A stretch of DNA of 40,681 nt from Candidatus Cacconaster scatequi (GTDB lineage: Bacteria > Bacteroidota > Bacteroidia > Bacteroidales > UBA932), in NCBI GenBank assembly GCA_018065305.1, contig JAGHTO010000041.1:1-40681 (forward strand), in the 5' to 3' direction. Positions 7,587 to 16,901 of this stretch are shown piece after piece; within the stretch, counting starts at the first letter, position 1; the number at the start of each line of letters is the position of its first letter. The notes below the pieces were generated by a model, which worked only from the letters and a program-made list of their open reading frames with translations, was not told the DNA's origin and did no database searches. Made by a program: the position numbers and the translations under genes.

Positions 7587-9578
7587 ATGAGGCCGCTGCT
7601 CAGATTCGCCTTTCTTTTTCTTTCAGTGTTGCTGACAGCAGTTCCGGCATTTTCGCAAGACGTTCCGGAAGAGGATGTGTTTCATCTTGTAGAGGCCAAT
7701 CAGGCCCAGCAGGAGACTTTCGGAAATATGAGTTTCAGAAGGGTGTGGGGGGATGCCAAATTTCTGCACAACAATACCTATCTCCTCTGTGATTCCGCTT
7801 CCTGGAATGTCGACAGACATAAAATCGATGCTTACGGCAACGTCAAAATCATACAGGGAAACACAATCCTGTGCAGTGACAACCTGACTTATTACATTGA
7901 ACGGAATCTGGCCGAGTTCAGAGGTTCGCTGGTCGAACTTTTCGACAAGGAGGGAAACACCCTCAGGACGGAATTTCTCAATTACGACACCAAGGACAGC
8001 GTTGCGACCTTCTTTGGAGGCGGCGCTCTCAGGGATACCTCCGGCAATGTGATGGAGAGCCGGCAGGGTACATACGATGCCAAGGATAAGACGTTCACCT
8101 TTGAAAACAGGGTTGAGATGTTCGTCGATTCGATACGGATTAAGACCACCAGAATGCATTATGTGGCTGATTTGGCAAAGGCGTTTTTCGGGAAGGATAC
8201 ATATATGTGGAGGGGCGACGGTTTCCTCAATGCAAACGGCGGCAGTTACGAGAGAAACACCCAGATAGCCAATTTCAAGGACAATGTATATATGAATGAT
8301 CCGTCGTATGAGGCCTGGTCGGATGACGTTATTTATGATCAGGTTACAGGCAGGGCGGATATGTACAGGAACAGCCAGATACTTGACACGACGCACAGCT
8401 CATACTATCTTGCTGACTGTCTGATTTATGAACCGAAGGGTGATACGGCTGATCTATGGCAGGACAGAGTCATCCTCACGCGGAATCCGGCCATAGTCTA
8501 TTGTGGAGAGAATGAGAATCATCAGCCCGATACCCTGTATATGCGCGGGGACAGCATCAAGATATTCTCGATGAAAAAATGTGATTTTGCCGAAAAGGAA
8601 TTCACTGATGCGAAGCAGAGGGTGGCCGATATGGAATTCGACGCTCTGGCCAAGTCAAGGGACGAGATGGCAAAGGTACGGGAGGAGGAGAGAACCAAGA
8701 AGATGCAGGAAGCCGGGATGATGCCGACAAAAGAGGCCCTGGCATATATGGAGAAGCAGAAGGCGGCTGAAGATACTTTGACCGTGCCGAAGGATACGGT
8801 TGCGGCAGTCGATACCGTCGCTGCAGTTGATTCCGTTGCTGCGGTTGATACCGTTGATTTCAGGAAAGATACTACACTTGTCAGGGTGATAACATCATAC
8901 AATAACGTGAAAGTTTTCAGGAAGGATGTTCAGGCCGCCTGTGACTCGATGATTTTCACCGAGATAGATTCTGTGGCCAGGCTTCACGGCGATCCTGTCC
9001 TGTGGAATGAAATCAAGAACCAGCTTACCGCGGAGGTGATGTATCTGATGCTCAAGAACGGAAACTTGTACAGAGGAAGTATGGTGACCGATTCGTGGGT
9101 GATATCCCAGGAGGACAGCATCCATTTCCATCAGATAAAGAGTACGGAGATGCTGGGCTATTTCTACGAAAACCAGTTGTACAGGTATGATGCCCTCGGA
9201 GGGGTGAACGCTGTATTCTATGTTGCGGAGAAAGCCAGACTTACGACAATCAACATCAAGGAGGCCAAGTCTTTGACGGCCCTTATCAAGGATGGCAACG
9301 CAAAAAGGATGCTCTATATGGAGAGCATCAAGAGTGACGCTTACCCCATAGGGGATCTTGCAAAGTCAAAGCAGCGCCTGAAAGGGTTCAAATGGCGCGG
9401 TGATGAACGTCCTGTGGACAAGTTCGCCATCACTTCCCAGTCGTTGCACACTTCCCAGAGGGAGAAATACGAGAAAGTTGTTCCGCCGAAATATGATTTT
9501 GTGAACAAATATTTCGACAACTGTATGGCCCCGGAGGGGGAAGAAAAGAAGGAAATAAAAAAGGTCGGGACTCTTTGA
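7587..9578 (+). CDS. OstA-like protein (LptA/LptD N-terminal domain family)
   Basis: The 663-residue exported protein has a signal peptide ending near AFSQD. The OstA/LptA-type beta-jellyroll repeats fill about residues 40-300, recognisable in LLCDSASWNVDRHKIDAYGNV and in ILCSDNLTYYIERNLAEFRG. Proteins of this fold bind lipopolysaccharide in the periplasmic bridge or the OM translocon. The C-terminal half does not show the LptD barrel, so this is the Bacteroidetes OstA-like form rather than true LptD. Residues about 403-423 are a low-complexity DTVAAV repeat that probably forms a flexible linker. It is the last gene of the guaB operon, and an intrinsic terminator overlaps its 3' end. Confidence 0.85.
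   Translation: MRPLLRFAFLFLSVLLTAVPAFSQDVPEEDVFHLVEANQAQQETFGNMSFRRVWGDAKFLHNNTYLLCDSASWNVDRHKIDAYGNVKIIQGNTILCSDNLTYYIERNLAEFRGSLVELFDKEGNTLRTEFLNYDTKDSVATFFGGGALRDTSGNVMESRQGTYDAKDKTFTFENRVEMFVDSIRIKTTRMHYVADLAKAFFGKDTYMWRGDGFLNANGGSYERNTQIANFKDNVYMNDPSYEAWSDDVIYDQVTGRADMYRNSQILDTTHSSYYLADCLIYEPKGDTADLWQDRVILTRNPAIVYCGENENHQPDTLYMRGDSIKIFSMKKCDFAEKEFTDAKQRVADMEFDALAKSRDEMAKVREEERTKKMQEAGMMPTKEALAYMEKQKAAEDTLTVPKDTVAAVDTVAAVDSVAAVDTVDFRKDTTLVRVITSYNNVKVFRKDVQAACDSMIFTEIDSVARLHGDPVLWNEIKNQLTAEVMYLMLKNGNLYRGSMVTDSWVISQEDSIHFHQIKSTEMLGYFYENQLYRYDALGGVNAVFYVAEKARLTTINIKEAKSLTALIKDGNAKRMLYMESIKSDAYPIGDLAKSKQRLKGFKWRGDERPVDKFAITSQSLHTSQREKYEKVVPPKYDFVNKYFDNCMAPEGEEKKEIKKVGTL
8793..8855 (+). repeat. 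In-frame DTVAAV hexapeptide repeats
   Basis: Three degenerate 18-nt units plus a partial one encode DTVAAV, DTVAAV, DSVAAV and DTV. Synonymous differences between units show that the repeat is not newly formed. Confidence 0.8.
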
Positions 9579-9593
9579 GTTCCGACCTTTTTT
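9560..9593. terminator. Bidirectional intrinsic terminator
   Basis: AAAGGTCGGGA pairs with TTCCGACCTTT around a short loop (stem within 9560-9590). A-tracts precede it and T-tracts follow, so it can end both the guaB operon (plus strand) and the tRNA-Asn transcript (minus strand). It overlaps the last codons of the OstA-like gene. Confidence 0.85.
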
Positions 9594-9594
9594 G

Positions 9595-9668
9595 CTCCTC
9601 AAGTAGGACTTGAACCTACGACCCCCTGATTAACAGTCAGGTGCTCTAACCAACTGAGCTATTGAGGA
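9595..9668 (-). tRNA. tRNA-Asn (GTT)
   Basis: On the minus strand the acceptor stem TCCTCAA pairs with TTGAGGA. The anticodon stem CCTGA/TCAGG encloses the loop CTGTTAA, with anticodon GTT. The T-arm GGTTCAAGTCC is present, and the 3' CCA is not encoded. It is transcribed from a strong promoter at 9692-9722. Confidence 0.96.
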
Positions 9669-9691
9669 AGGTTATTTCCTTGTTGGGATTG

Positions 9692-9722
9692 CAAAAATAG
9701 AACATTTTAAGAAAACAGCAAA
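9692..9722 (-). promoter_or_regulatory. Promoter of tRNA-Asn
   Basis: On the minus strand TTTG (9719-9722) and TATTTTTG (9692-9699) are exactly 19 nt apart, the full Bacteroidetes consensus. The predicted start is about 20 nt before the tRNA. Confidence 0.8.
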
Positions 9723-9760
9723 ATTTTTGTCTAAAATTTTCATTAAAAAATTAGTTTGTC

Positions 9761-9768
9761 TATATTTG
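9761..9768 (+). promoter_or_regulatory. Promoter -7 box of tRNA-Leu
   Basis: TATATTTG precedes tRNA-Leu by 11 nt. The -33 position holds only a T-run (TTTT at 9737-9740). The same transcript probably continues into the gene at 9880. Confidence 0.7.
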
Positions 9769-9779
9769 CAGTCGCGTTT

Positions 9780-9863
9780 GCCCGGATGGCGAAATCGGTA
9801 GACGCGCTAGTTTCAGGGACTAGTGGCCGCAAGGCTGTGCAGGTTCGAGTCCTGTTCCGGGCA
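9780..9863 (+). tRNA. tRNA-Leu (CAG)
   Basis: The acceptor stem GCCCGGA pairs with TCCGGGC, with discriminator A. The anticodon stem CTAGT/ACTAG encloses the loop TTCAGGG (anticodon CAG). A long variable arm, TGGCCGCAAGGCTGT, marks a class II tRNA. The 3' CCA is not encoded. Confidence 0.96.
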
Positions 9864-9879
9864 CTGATTGTCAGAATCG

Positions 9880-10356
9880 ATGGATTTATCCCTGGCCAGA
9901 AAATGTTTGGAAGATCTTGTCCGGGAAAATGACAAGGTTGAAGTTCCCTATATGGGAACTTTTTTGGCTTCACTCATTCCCGCCGCATTTTCTTCGGACT
10001 GGAACAGGATTTTTCCACCCTCTTACAAAATCACCTTTGTAAAGAAGAACGTAACTGTTGAGGAGGGTCGCCTTTTTGTCGAACGTCTCGCGAATAGGGC
10101 GGACATTTCTCCGGACAAGGCCAGAGCGGAATGGAAGGAGTTGTTGGGCAGCCATCAGGACGAACTGGAGGCTTTTCTTGATACGGACAGACATCCTGAG
10201 ATTTTTCCCGAAAACGTTACCCTCAGGCAAGTCAACCTTTCGGATGAAAGTGGATTGCGAAGGAAAAGGAGCAGGAGTTGGATATGGTTGCCGGCTCTGA
10301 CAGTTGCACTTGCGGCACTTGCGGCACTGGCATATTTCTTCCTTATAGCACAATAG
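9880..10356 (+). CDS. HU-CCDC81-like protein with one C-terminal membrane helix
   Basis: The 158-residue protein starts at ATG 9880, only 16 nt after tRNA-Leu. A TTG at 9868 in the same frame is less likely. Residues 1-60 contain the VEVPYMGTFLASLIPAAF pattern of the first bacterial HU-CCDC81 domain, followed by IFPPSYKITF. Residues about 60-120 fit the second copy. A basic segment (RRKRSRS) then precedes one hydrophobic helix near residues 132-155, and the protein ends directly after it. Bacteroidetes relatives usually continue into a periplasmic SPOR domain, which binds denuded peptidoglycan at division sites. That domain is missing here. It sits 4 nt upstream of dnaG. Confidence 0.65.
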   Translation: MDLSLARKCLEDLVRENDKVEVPYMGTFLASLIPAAFSSDWNRIFPPSYKITFVKKNVTVEEGRLFVERLANRADISPDKARAEWKELLGSHQDELEAFLDTDRHPEIFPENVTLRQVNLSDESGLRRKRSRSWIWLPALTVALAALAALAYFFLIAQ

Positions 10357-10360
10357 ACAG

Positions 10361-12343
10361 ATGATAGACAGCTCAACCGTTGACAGGATACTTGATTCAG
10401 TCAGAATCGAGGAGGTGATAGGAGACTTCGTCACCCTGCGGAAGCGTGGAGCTAACTATCTGGGTCTCTGTCCTTTCCATCAGGACAAAAACCCCTCGAT
10501 GAGCGTATCGTCCACAAAGGGGATTTTCAAATGTTTCTCCTGCGGCAAGGCCGGCACCGCCGTCTCTTTCGTGATGGAACACGAGCATCTCACCTATCCG
10601 GAAGCATTGCGATATCTCGCGAAGAAATACAATATCGAGATAGTGGAGAAGGAGGAGAGCGCCGAGGAACTTGCCGGAAGGATGAGGCACGAAAGCCTCC
10701 AGATAGTGACGGAATATGCCCAGAAATATTTTCAGGATGTCCTTTGGAACACGGATACAGGTCGTGCGATAGGCCTTTCATATTTCAGGGAGAGAAAATT
10801 CACCGATGAGACTATCCGCAAGTTCGGTCTGGGGTATGCCGCCGGCAGACAGCACGAATTGTACAAGGATGCCCTGCAGAAAGGTTATAAGCGTGAATAC
10901 CTGATAGATACCGGACTCTGTGTGGAACGTGACAACGGCGATTTGGCGGACCGTTTCTTCGAGCGTGTGATGTTTCCCATATATTCCGTGAGTGGAAGGG
11001 TGATTGCGTTCGGAGGCCGCACGCTCAAGAGCGACAAGACCGTAGCGAAATATGTCAACAGCCCCGAGACGGAAATATACAACAAGAGCCGTTCCCTCTA
11101 CGGCCTTTTCCAGGCCAAGAGCGCCATTGCCAAACAGGACAAATGCATCCTTGTGGAGGGGTATGCCGATGTGATTTCAATGCATCAGGCCGGACTGGAG
11201 AATGTAGTCGCATCCTCCGGAACATCTCTGACCGTGGACCAGATCAAGCTTATCAAGCGGTTCACGGAGAAGGTCACTGTCATATATGACGGAGATGCCG
11301 CGGGAATAAAGGCTGCGTTGAGGGGAATCGACCTTATTCTGGAGGAGGGGCTGAGCGTCAAGATTGTCCTTCTTCCCCCGGAGGATGACCCCGACAGCTT
11401 CGCCAAAGCGCACTCAAGGGTTGAAATCGAGGAGTTCATTGAGGAGAACGAGCAGGATTTCATCGCTTTCAAGAGCGATATCCTTTCGAGAAATGCCGGG
11501 AAGGACCCTCTGATGCGGTCCCAGATGATAACCGACATTCTTCAGAGCATATCGGTGATACCGGACCCCATTCTTCGCAATGTCTATGTGGATATGGTTT
11601 CAGAGCGGTTCGATCAGAAGAGCGAAGCTCTCCTGAGCAAGATTTCCGAATTGAGGCGCAAGAAACGCCGTTTCAACGAACAGTACCGGCAGTTCGAGGG
11701 GATGCGCAACGGACCGGCCGCACAACCGGAGTCTCAACTTCCGATGGAGGTAGAACCCGCCGTTGCCGGAGTGTCGGATACTTTTCTCGCCACCTGCGAG
11801 CGTGAGATATGCTATTATCTCATCAAATTCGGCACATACGAATACAGGAATCAGGATGGGGAGGAGGTGAACGTTGCGCAATACATAAGGGAGTCGCTGG
11901 AAGAGGACGAGATAACCTTCACGAATGAACTGTACAGACTGATGTACGAAGAGTATTTCACCTATCTGGAAGAACTGGACCGGGAGGGGTCTGCCGCCGA
12001 TGCCCTGCAGCGTCAGCCGAAAATCATCAGGCACTTCTCTCTTCACAGCAATCAGTCCATTTCCCGGGAGGCGTTGAACTTGATATGCCAGGACCACCCT
12101 TTGACGGTCAAGGTATATGAAAGGTCCCTTGTTCCGGAAGAGATGAGACTTTCTGTAGTGGTGCCCAAGTGTGTGATAATCTATAAGTTGAGGATAACGG
12201 AGCAGGCCTGTGCCACAATCGCTGCAAAAATAGCTCAGGCGCAGAGGGACGGGGACGGTCAGACGGTGAAGGAGCTTGTTGCCAGTCTCCAGTTGCTGAA
12301 CCGTGTCAAAAACGCTTTCTCCAAAGAAATAAACAGATTATAG
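10361..12343 (+). CDS. dnaG: DNA primase
   Basis: DnaG makes the RNA primers for chromosome replication. The 660-residue protein has the CHC2 zinc finger at Cys37, His40, Cys58 and Cys61 (CPFHQDKNPSM, then FKCFSCG). The TOPRIM core includes the glutamate of ILVEGYADVISMHQAG and the DGDAAG aspartates. A C-terminal helical region for the helicase interaction follows, ending in LLNRVKNAFSKEINRL. Length is typical for Bacteroidetes primases. It lies 4 nt after the HU-CCDC81-like gene and probably shares its transcript with tRNA-Leu. No intrinsic terminator was seen before the metG promoter. Confidence 0.97.
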   Translation: MIDSSTVDRILDSVRIEEVIGDFVTLRKRGANYLGLCPFHQDKNPSMSVSSTKGIFKCFSCGKAGTAVSFVMEHEHLTYPEALRYLAKKYNIEIVEKEESAEELAGRMRHESLQIVTEYAQKYFQDVLWNTDTGRAIGLSYFRERKFTDETIRKFGLGYAAGRQHELYKDALQKGYKREYLIDTGLCVERDNGDLADRFFERVMFPIYSVSGRVIAFGGRTLKSDKTVAKYVNSPETEIYNKSRSLYGLFQAKSAIAKQDKCILVEGYADVISMHQAGLENVVASSGTSLTVDQIKLIKRFTEKVTVIYDGDAAGIKAALRGIDLILEEGLSVKIVLLPPEDDPDSFAKAHSRVEIEEFIEENEQDFIAFKSDILSRNAGKDPLMRSQMITDILQSISVIPDPILRNVYVDMVSERFDQKSEALLSKISELRRKKRRFNEQYRQFEGMRNGPAAQPESQLPMEVEPAVAGVSDTFLATCEREICYYLIKFGTYEYRNQDGEEVNVAQYIRESLEEDEITFTNELYRLMYEEYFTYLEELDREGSAADALQRQPKIIRHFSLHSNQSISREALNLICQDHPLTVKVYERSLVPEEMRLSVVVPKCVIIYKLRITEQACATIAAKIAQAQRDGDGQTVKELVASLQLLNRVKNAFSKEINRL

Positions 12344-12365
12344 TCGCCCTGTGGTCCTTTTTCAC

Positions 12366-12373
12366 TATCTTTG
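12366..12373 (+). promoter_or_regulatory. Promoter -7 box of metG
   Basis: TATCTTTG fits the consensus, and a start near 12378 leaves a leader of about 20 nt. No matching -33 TTTG is present. Confidence 0.55.
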
Positions 12374-12397
12374 CGGCAACCATCAACCTCAAGGAAA

Positions 12398-14449
12398 ATG
12401 AAAGATTACAAAAGAACCCTGATTACCTGTGCTCTGCCTTATGCCAACGGACCTGTTCATATCGGACATCTGGCCGGAGTGTATGTTCCTGCCGACATAT
12501 ATGTAAGATACCTGCGGATGCGCGGGAGGGAAGTTCTTTTTGTCTGCGGAAGCGACGAACACGGAGTGCCCGTGACGATGGCCGCCCGGAAGGAAGGCTG
12601 TTCTCCCCAGGACATAGTTGACAAATATCACAACATAATCAAGAACTCGTTCCGCGATTTCGGAGTGGAATTCGACATATATTCCCGCACCACCAGCGCT
12701 GTTCATCACAAAAATGCGGCCCAATTCTTCCGCAAGCTGTACGAAGAAGGCAAGTTCATAGAGAGGGAGAGCGAGCAGTTCTACGACCCGGAGGCGAAGG
12801 TATTCCTCGCGGATCGCTATATAGTGGGAACCTGCCCCAAGTGCGGAGCGGAGGGAGCATATGGCGACCAGTGCGAGAAATGCGGTTCCACCCTCAGCCC
12901 CGAGGAACTTATCAATCCCCATTCGAAAGTGAGCGGAGCGGAGCCTGTCAAGAAAAAGACGAAACATTGGTATCTGCCTTTGCAGCAGTATGAAGGATGG
13001 TTAAGGGAGTGGATTCTCGAAGGACACAAGGAGTGGAAGACCAACGTTTACGGTCAGGTGAAGTCCTGGCTTGACGGCGGGCTTCAACCCCGTGCCGTGA
13101 GCCGCGACCTGGACTGGGGAGTGCCCGTACCTGTGGAAGGTGCCGAAGGCAAGGTACTCTATGTATGGTTCGATGCCCCTATCGGCTACATATCCAACAC
13201 GATGGAACTTCTGCCGGACGATTGGGAGAAGTGGTGGAAGAGTCCCGACACCCGTTTGATTCATTTCATAGGAAAGGACAACATTGTCTTCCATTGCATT
13301 GTATTCCCCTCGATGCTGAAGGCCTACGGTGACGGATTCATCCTCCCGGAGAACGTTCCCGCCAACGAATTCCTGAATCTTGAGGGAGACAAGATATCCA
13401 CCTCAAAGGGATGGGCCGTATGGCTTCACGAATATCTGCAGGATTTCCCCGGCAAGCAGGATACCCTCCGCTACGTGCTTGCCGCAAACGCACCGGAAAC
13501 CAAGGACAACGACTTCAGCTGGAAAGACTTTCAGGCAAGGAACAACAGCGAACTGGTTGCCATTTTCGGAAACTTCGTGAACAGGGCCGTAGTACTGACA
13601 CACAAATATTTCGGAGGTGTCGTGCCCGAGGCTGTGAAGAGTGAGCCGGTTGACGGTGAGACCCTTTCCCAAATGGCCGGCATACGCGCCTCAATTGAGG
13701 AGAACATCGAGAACTTCAAGTTCCGCGAGGCTCTCAAGGAGGCGATGAACCTCGCCCGTCTCGGCAACAAGTATCTGGCCGACACGGAGCCCTGGGCCGT
13801 TGCCAAGAGCGACCTTGACCGCACTGCCGCTATCTTGAATACTTCACTTCAGATATGTGCCAATCTTGCGGTTGCCTTTGCGCCGTTCACCCCCTTCTCG
13901 GTGAAGAAACTTTGCGGAATACTCAACGTTTCTCCCTTCGGATGGGACGATTTTGGCAGGACGGACCTGATTCCTGCCGGTCATACGCTGAACAAGGCCG
14001 AACTTCTCTTCTCCAAGGTTGAGGACGAGGATATTCAGAAGCAGCTCGACCGTCTTGAGACAATCCGTCAGGCACGTCTCGCGGCAGAAGCTGAGGCGGC
14101 TCCGAAAGTTGCCGCTCCCAAGGACGCCTGCACATTCGATGAGTTCGAGAAGATGGATATCAGGACGGCGACCGTTCTTGCCGCCGAACGGGTCCCCAAG
14201 ACAGACAAGTTGCTCAAATTGACGATAGATACGGGTCTTGACAGGCGCGTCATCGTGTCCGGCATCGCGGAGTACTATACCCCCGAAGAGATGGTCGGGA
14301 AGCAGATATGCATCCTTGCCAACCTCCAGCCCCGCACCATACGCGGAATCGAGAGTCAGGGGATGATACTGATGGCCAAGCAGCTCGACGGGAAGATGCG
14401 TTTCATCACCCCCGCCGAAACTCTCTCCAACGGCTCCTCTATAGGATAA
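12398..14449 (+). CDS. metG: Methionyl-tRNA synthetase
   Basis: The enzyme charges tRNA-Met. I start it at ATG 12398 (683 residues), because an upstream TTG at 12371 overlaps the promoter box. The HIGH signature is residues 21-24 and the KMSKS equivalent is KISTS at 332-336. A zinc knuckle [18 protein letters not shown] sits in the connective peptide. The C-terminus carries a Trbp111/EMAP-type tRNA-binding domain ([24 protein letters not shown], about residues 580-683), as in homodimeric bacterial MetRS. Its stop codon directly abuts the stop of the convergent trpS gene, with no base between and no visible terminator. Confidence 0.97.
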   Translation: MKDYKRTLITCALPYANGPVHIGHLAGVYVPADIYVRYLRMRGREVLFVCGSDEHGVPVTMAARKEGCSPQDIVDKYHNIIKNSFRDFGVEFDIYSRTTSAVHHKNAAQFFRKLYEEGKFIERESEQFYDPEAKVFLADRYIVGTCPKCGAEGAYGDQCEKCGSTLSPEELINPHSKVSGAEPVKKKTKHWYLPLQQYEGWLREWILEGHKEWKTNVYGQVKSWLDGGLQPRAVSRDLDWGVPVPVEGAEGKVLYVWFDAPIGYISNTMELLPDDWEKWWKSPDTRLIHFIGKDNIVFHCIVFPSMLKAYGDGFILPENVPANEFLNLEGDKISTSKGWAVWLHEYLQDFPGKQDTLRYVLAANAPETKDNDFSWKDFQARNNSELVAIFGNFVNRAVVLTHKYFGGVVPEAVKSEPVDGETLSQMAGIRASIEENIENFKFREALKEAMNLARLGNKYLADTEPWAVAKSDLDRTAAILNTSLQICANLAVAFAPFTPFSVKKLCGILNVSPFGWDDFGRTDLIPAGHTLNKAELLFSKVEDEDIQKQLDRLETIRQARLAAEAEAAPKVAAPKDACTFDEFEKMDIRTATVLAAERVPKTDKLLKLTIDTGLDRRVIVSGIAEYYTPEEMVGKQICILANLQPRTIRGIESQGMILMAKQLDGKMRFITPAETLSNGSSIG

Positions 14450-15592
14450 TTATTTGTACTTCTCTGACTGTTCGCGGATGAGTTCATCGAGGACTCCGGC
14501 GTCGAAGTAGTTGATGCGCATAGCGCGTTTCACGTCGGCAAGAGTCTGCGCGGCAACGGCGCGAGCTTCCTCTGAACCTTTGCGGAGCACCTCATAGACG
14601 TAGGGAATATCCTTCTCCAGTTCATGACGACGGGTCCTGATGGGCTCCAGTGTCGAATTAAGGACAGCGGCCAGGAAGTTCTTTATCATCATATCCCCTA
14701 GACCGCCTGCCTGATACTGTGCCTTCACCTCATCCAGATTCTTGAAGTCGAAGCTGACCTTTTTCCCGTGGAAACAGTCACCGAACATCGCAAAGTGCTC
14801 GTCGCGGCAGAAGGCGTCGAGATATGTGAAGACGGTGTTACCCTCGATATGGCCGGGGTCCGATACCTGAAGGTGCAGAGGGTCGGTGTACATACCCTTC
14901 ACTTTGGCGGTCACCTCTTCCGCGGAGTCTGACAGATAGATGCAGTTGCCGAGGGACTTGCTCATTTTCGCCTTCCCGTCCGTTCCCGGGAGACGCAGGC
15001 AGGCTGCGTTGTCGGGGAGCAGGATTTCAGGCTCGACAAGGGTGGGGCCATAAACGGAGTTGAACTTGCGGACAATCTCGCGGGTCTGTTCAATCATAGG
15101 AGCCTGGTCTTCCCCTACCGGTACTGTGGTGGCCTTGAAGGCGGTGATGTCTGCGGCCTGTGAGATGGGGTAGCAGAAGAAGCCTACCGGAGTGCCGGCC
15201 TTGTTGTCGGCATCCTCGCTGTCGTTGAAACCGCGCATCTGGATTTCGGCCTTCACTGTCGGGTTGCGCTGGAGACGCTGCACCGTGACCAGATTGTTGT
15301 AGAAGAAGGTCAGTTCGGTCAGCTCGCTCACCTGCGACTGTATGAAAAGGACGCATTTTTCGGGGTCCAGACCGGCGGACATATAGTCCAAAGCCACTTC
15401 GATTATGTTCTGACGCACTTTCTCCGGGTTGTCGGCGTTGTCGGTCAGTGCCTGGGCATCGGCAATCATTATGAAGATTCTGTCAAATTCTCCGCTGTTC
15501 TGCAATTCGACGCGGCGGCGCAACGAACCTACGTAGTGCCCTATGTGAAGGCGACCGGTGGGCCGGTCGCCTGTAAGAATTATCTTCCCCAT
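14450..15592 (-). CDS. trpS: Tryptophanyl-tRNA synthetase
   Basis: A class I synthetase that charges tRNA-Trp. HIGH is at residues 16-19 ([12 protein letters not shown]) and KMSKS at 209-213. At 380 residues it is somewhat longer than the E. coli enzyme (334), with the extra length spread through the C-terminal half. It follows recA by 2 nt, so the two are co-transcribed from the recA promoter. The 3' ends of trpS and metG touch. Confidence 0.95.
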   Translation of the reverse strand: MGKIILTGDRPTGRLHIGHYVGSLRRRVELQNSGEFDRIFIMIADAQALTDNADNPEKVRQNIIEVALDYMSAGLDPEKCVLFIQSQVSELTELTFFYNNLVTVQRLQRNPTVKAEIQMRGFNDSEDADNKAGTPVGFFCYPISQAADITAFKATTVPVGEDQAPMIEQTREIVRKFNSVYGPTLVEPEILLPDNAACLRLPGTDGKAKMSKSLGNCIYLSDSAEEVTAKVKGMYTDPLHLQVSDPGHIEGNTVFTYLDAFCRDEHFAMFGDCFHGKKVSFDFKNLDEVKAQYQAGGLGDMMIKNFLAAVLNSTLEPIRTRRHELEKDIPYVYEVLRKGSEEARAVAAQTLADVKRAMRINYFDAGVLDELIREQSEKYK

Positions 15593-15594
15593 TT

Positions 15595-16632
15595 TCAGTC
15601 TTTTACTGTTTTGAGTTTCTCCCTGATTTTCTCTTCGATTTCTTCAGTCAGCTGGGGGTTGTCCTTCAGGAGGTTTGTCACTGCATCGCGACCCTGGGCA
15701 AGCCTGCTGTCACCGTAACTGAACCAGGAACCGCTCTTTTTGATGATTTCATATTCGACACCGAGGTCGACGATTTCACCGATATGGGAGATTCCTTCTC
15801 CGAAGACGATGTCGAATTCGGCCTTCTTGAAGGGGGGAGCCATCTTGTTCTTTACAATCTTGGCCCTTGTCCTGTTGCCCAGAGCCTCGTCCCCGTCCTT
15901 GAGCTGGGTGACGCGACGCACGTCAATGCGGACTGAAGCGTAGAATTTCAAGGCGTTTCCGCCGGTGGTCGTTTCCGGATTGCCGAACATCACGCCGATT
16001 TTCTCCCTTAACTGGTTGATGAAGATGCAGCAGGTGTTGGTCTTGGATATGTTCGCCGTCAGCTTTCTCAGAGCCTGGCTCATCAGGCGGGCTTGGAGGC
16101 CCACCTTGTTGTCTCCCATTTCTCCTTCGATTTCGGCTTTCGGGGTGAGGGCGGCAACGGAGTCGATGACGACTATGTCGATTGCGCCGCTGCGGATGAG
16201 GTTGTCGGCTATTTCAAGAGCCTGCTCCCCGTTGTCCGGCTGAGAAATCAGCAGGGTGTCGCAGTCCACGCCCAGATTTTTGGCGTATGTGCGGTCGAAT
16301 GCGTGTTCGGCATCGATGATGGCCGCAATGCCGCCCTGTTTCTGAGCCTGAGCGATGGCGTGTATTGCAAGTGTGGTCTTTCCGCTTGACTCGGGACCGT
16401 ATATCTCGATGACTCTTCCGCGGGGATATCCTCCGATTCCCAGCGCGTGGTCAAGCGCTATTGAGCCTGTTGCGATTGTTGAAACTTCAAAGGCAGGTTG
16501 ATCTCCCATCTTCATTATGGTGCCTTTCCCGAAATCCTTCTCAATTTTGTCGAGAGTGGCCTGAAGTGCCTTCAGTTTTTCGAGGTTGCGGGCGGCTCCG
16601 TTCCCATTGCTTTCAATAGATTCTTTTGCCAT
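15595..16632 (-). CDS. recA: Recombinase RecA
   Basis: RecA forms the DNA strand-exchange filament in homologous recombination. The 345-residue protein shows Walker A GPESSGKT at about 79-86, Walker [10 protein letters not shown], the L1 loop region [22 protein letters not shown]-like (split here only for description), and L2 around [16 protein letters not shown] Ser/Asn-rich stretch ([12 protein letters not shown]) precedes the core. It is the first gene of a recA-trpS operon. The promoter box at 16687-16694 leaves a leader of about 50 nt. recX is not adjacent; it sits 5.6 kb away in the divergent operon. Confidence 0.98.
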   Translation of the reverse strand: MAKESIESNGNGAARNLEKLKALQATLDKIEKDFGKGTIMKMGDQPAFEVSTIATGSIALDHALGIGGYPRGRVIEIYGPESSGKTTLAIHAIAQAQKQGGIAAIIDAEHAFDRTYAKNLGVDCDTLLISQPDNGEQALEIADNLIRSGAIDIVVIDSVAALTPKAEIEGEMGDNKVGLQARLMSQALRKLTANISKTNTCCIFINQLREKIGVMFGNPETTTGGNALKFYASVRIDVRRVTQLKDGDEALGNRTRAKIVKNKMAPPFKKAEFDIVFGEGISHIGEIVDLGVEYEIIKKSGSWFSYGDSRLAQGRDAVTNLLKDNPQLTEEIEEKIREKLKTVKD

Positions 16633-16686
16633 TTCAAAAAAAGATTAATTGGTTCGTAAATCGCTGATTTTTCCCGTATACTTTGG

Positions 16687-16717
16687 CAAATATACCACAT
16701 TTTTAGTCATTAATAAA
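16687..16717 (-). promoter_or_regulatory. Promoter of recA-trpS
   Basis: On the minus strand TATATTTG (16687-16694) lies 19 nt after TTTA (16714-16717), one mismatch from consensus. The -33 element coincides with the outer end of the 141-bp palindrome. Confidence 0.7.
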
Positions 16718-16854
16718 AAATAACTTGGTAATCTTTATGAATCTTGTTTCGCCTTTTGAATATGTAATTCAGTCGAGTAGCCCGCTACACTCCTTCATTC
16801 CATATCCAAAATTCATAAACAATCTTTCATAAATCTTTACCAACTTATTTTTTA
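16714..16854. repeat. 141-bp imperfect palindrome between recA and rlmN
   Basis: Both arms align along their whole length around a centre at 16782-16783. At the apex GTAGC (16777-16781) faces GCTAC (16784-16788). At the outer ends TAAAAAATAACTTGGTAA at the left faces its near-complement TTACCAACTTATTTTTTA at the right. In between TTTTGAATATG faces CATATCCAAAA. The element lies upstream of both divergent promoters, so it should not be part of either mRNA. It may be a miniature inverted-repeat element, a cruciform regulatory site or an uncharted RNA locus. Confidence 0.75.
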
Positions 16855-16862
16855 ACCATTCC

Positions 16863-16893
16863 TTCGAATCACATCACTTTTATATTAATTTTG
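16863..16893 (+). promoter_or_regulatory. Promoter of the rlmN operon
   Basis: TTCG (16863-16866) and TAATTTTG (16886-16893) are 19 nt apart. The ATG of rlmN begins 8 nt after the box, so the mRNA should have almost no leader. Confidence 0.65.
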
Positions 16894-16901
16894 CAAGTAA
16901 T

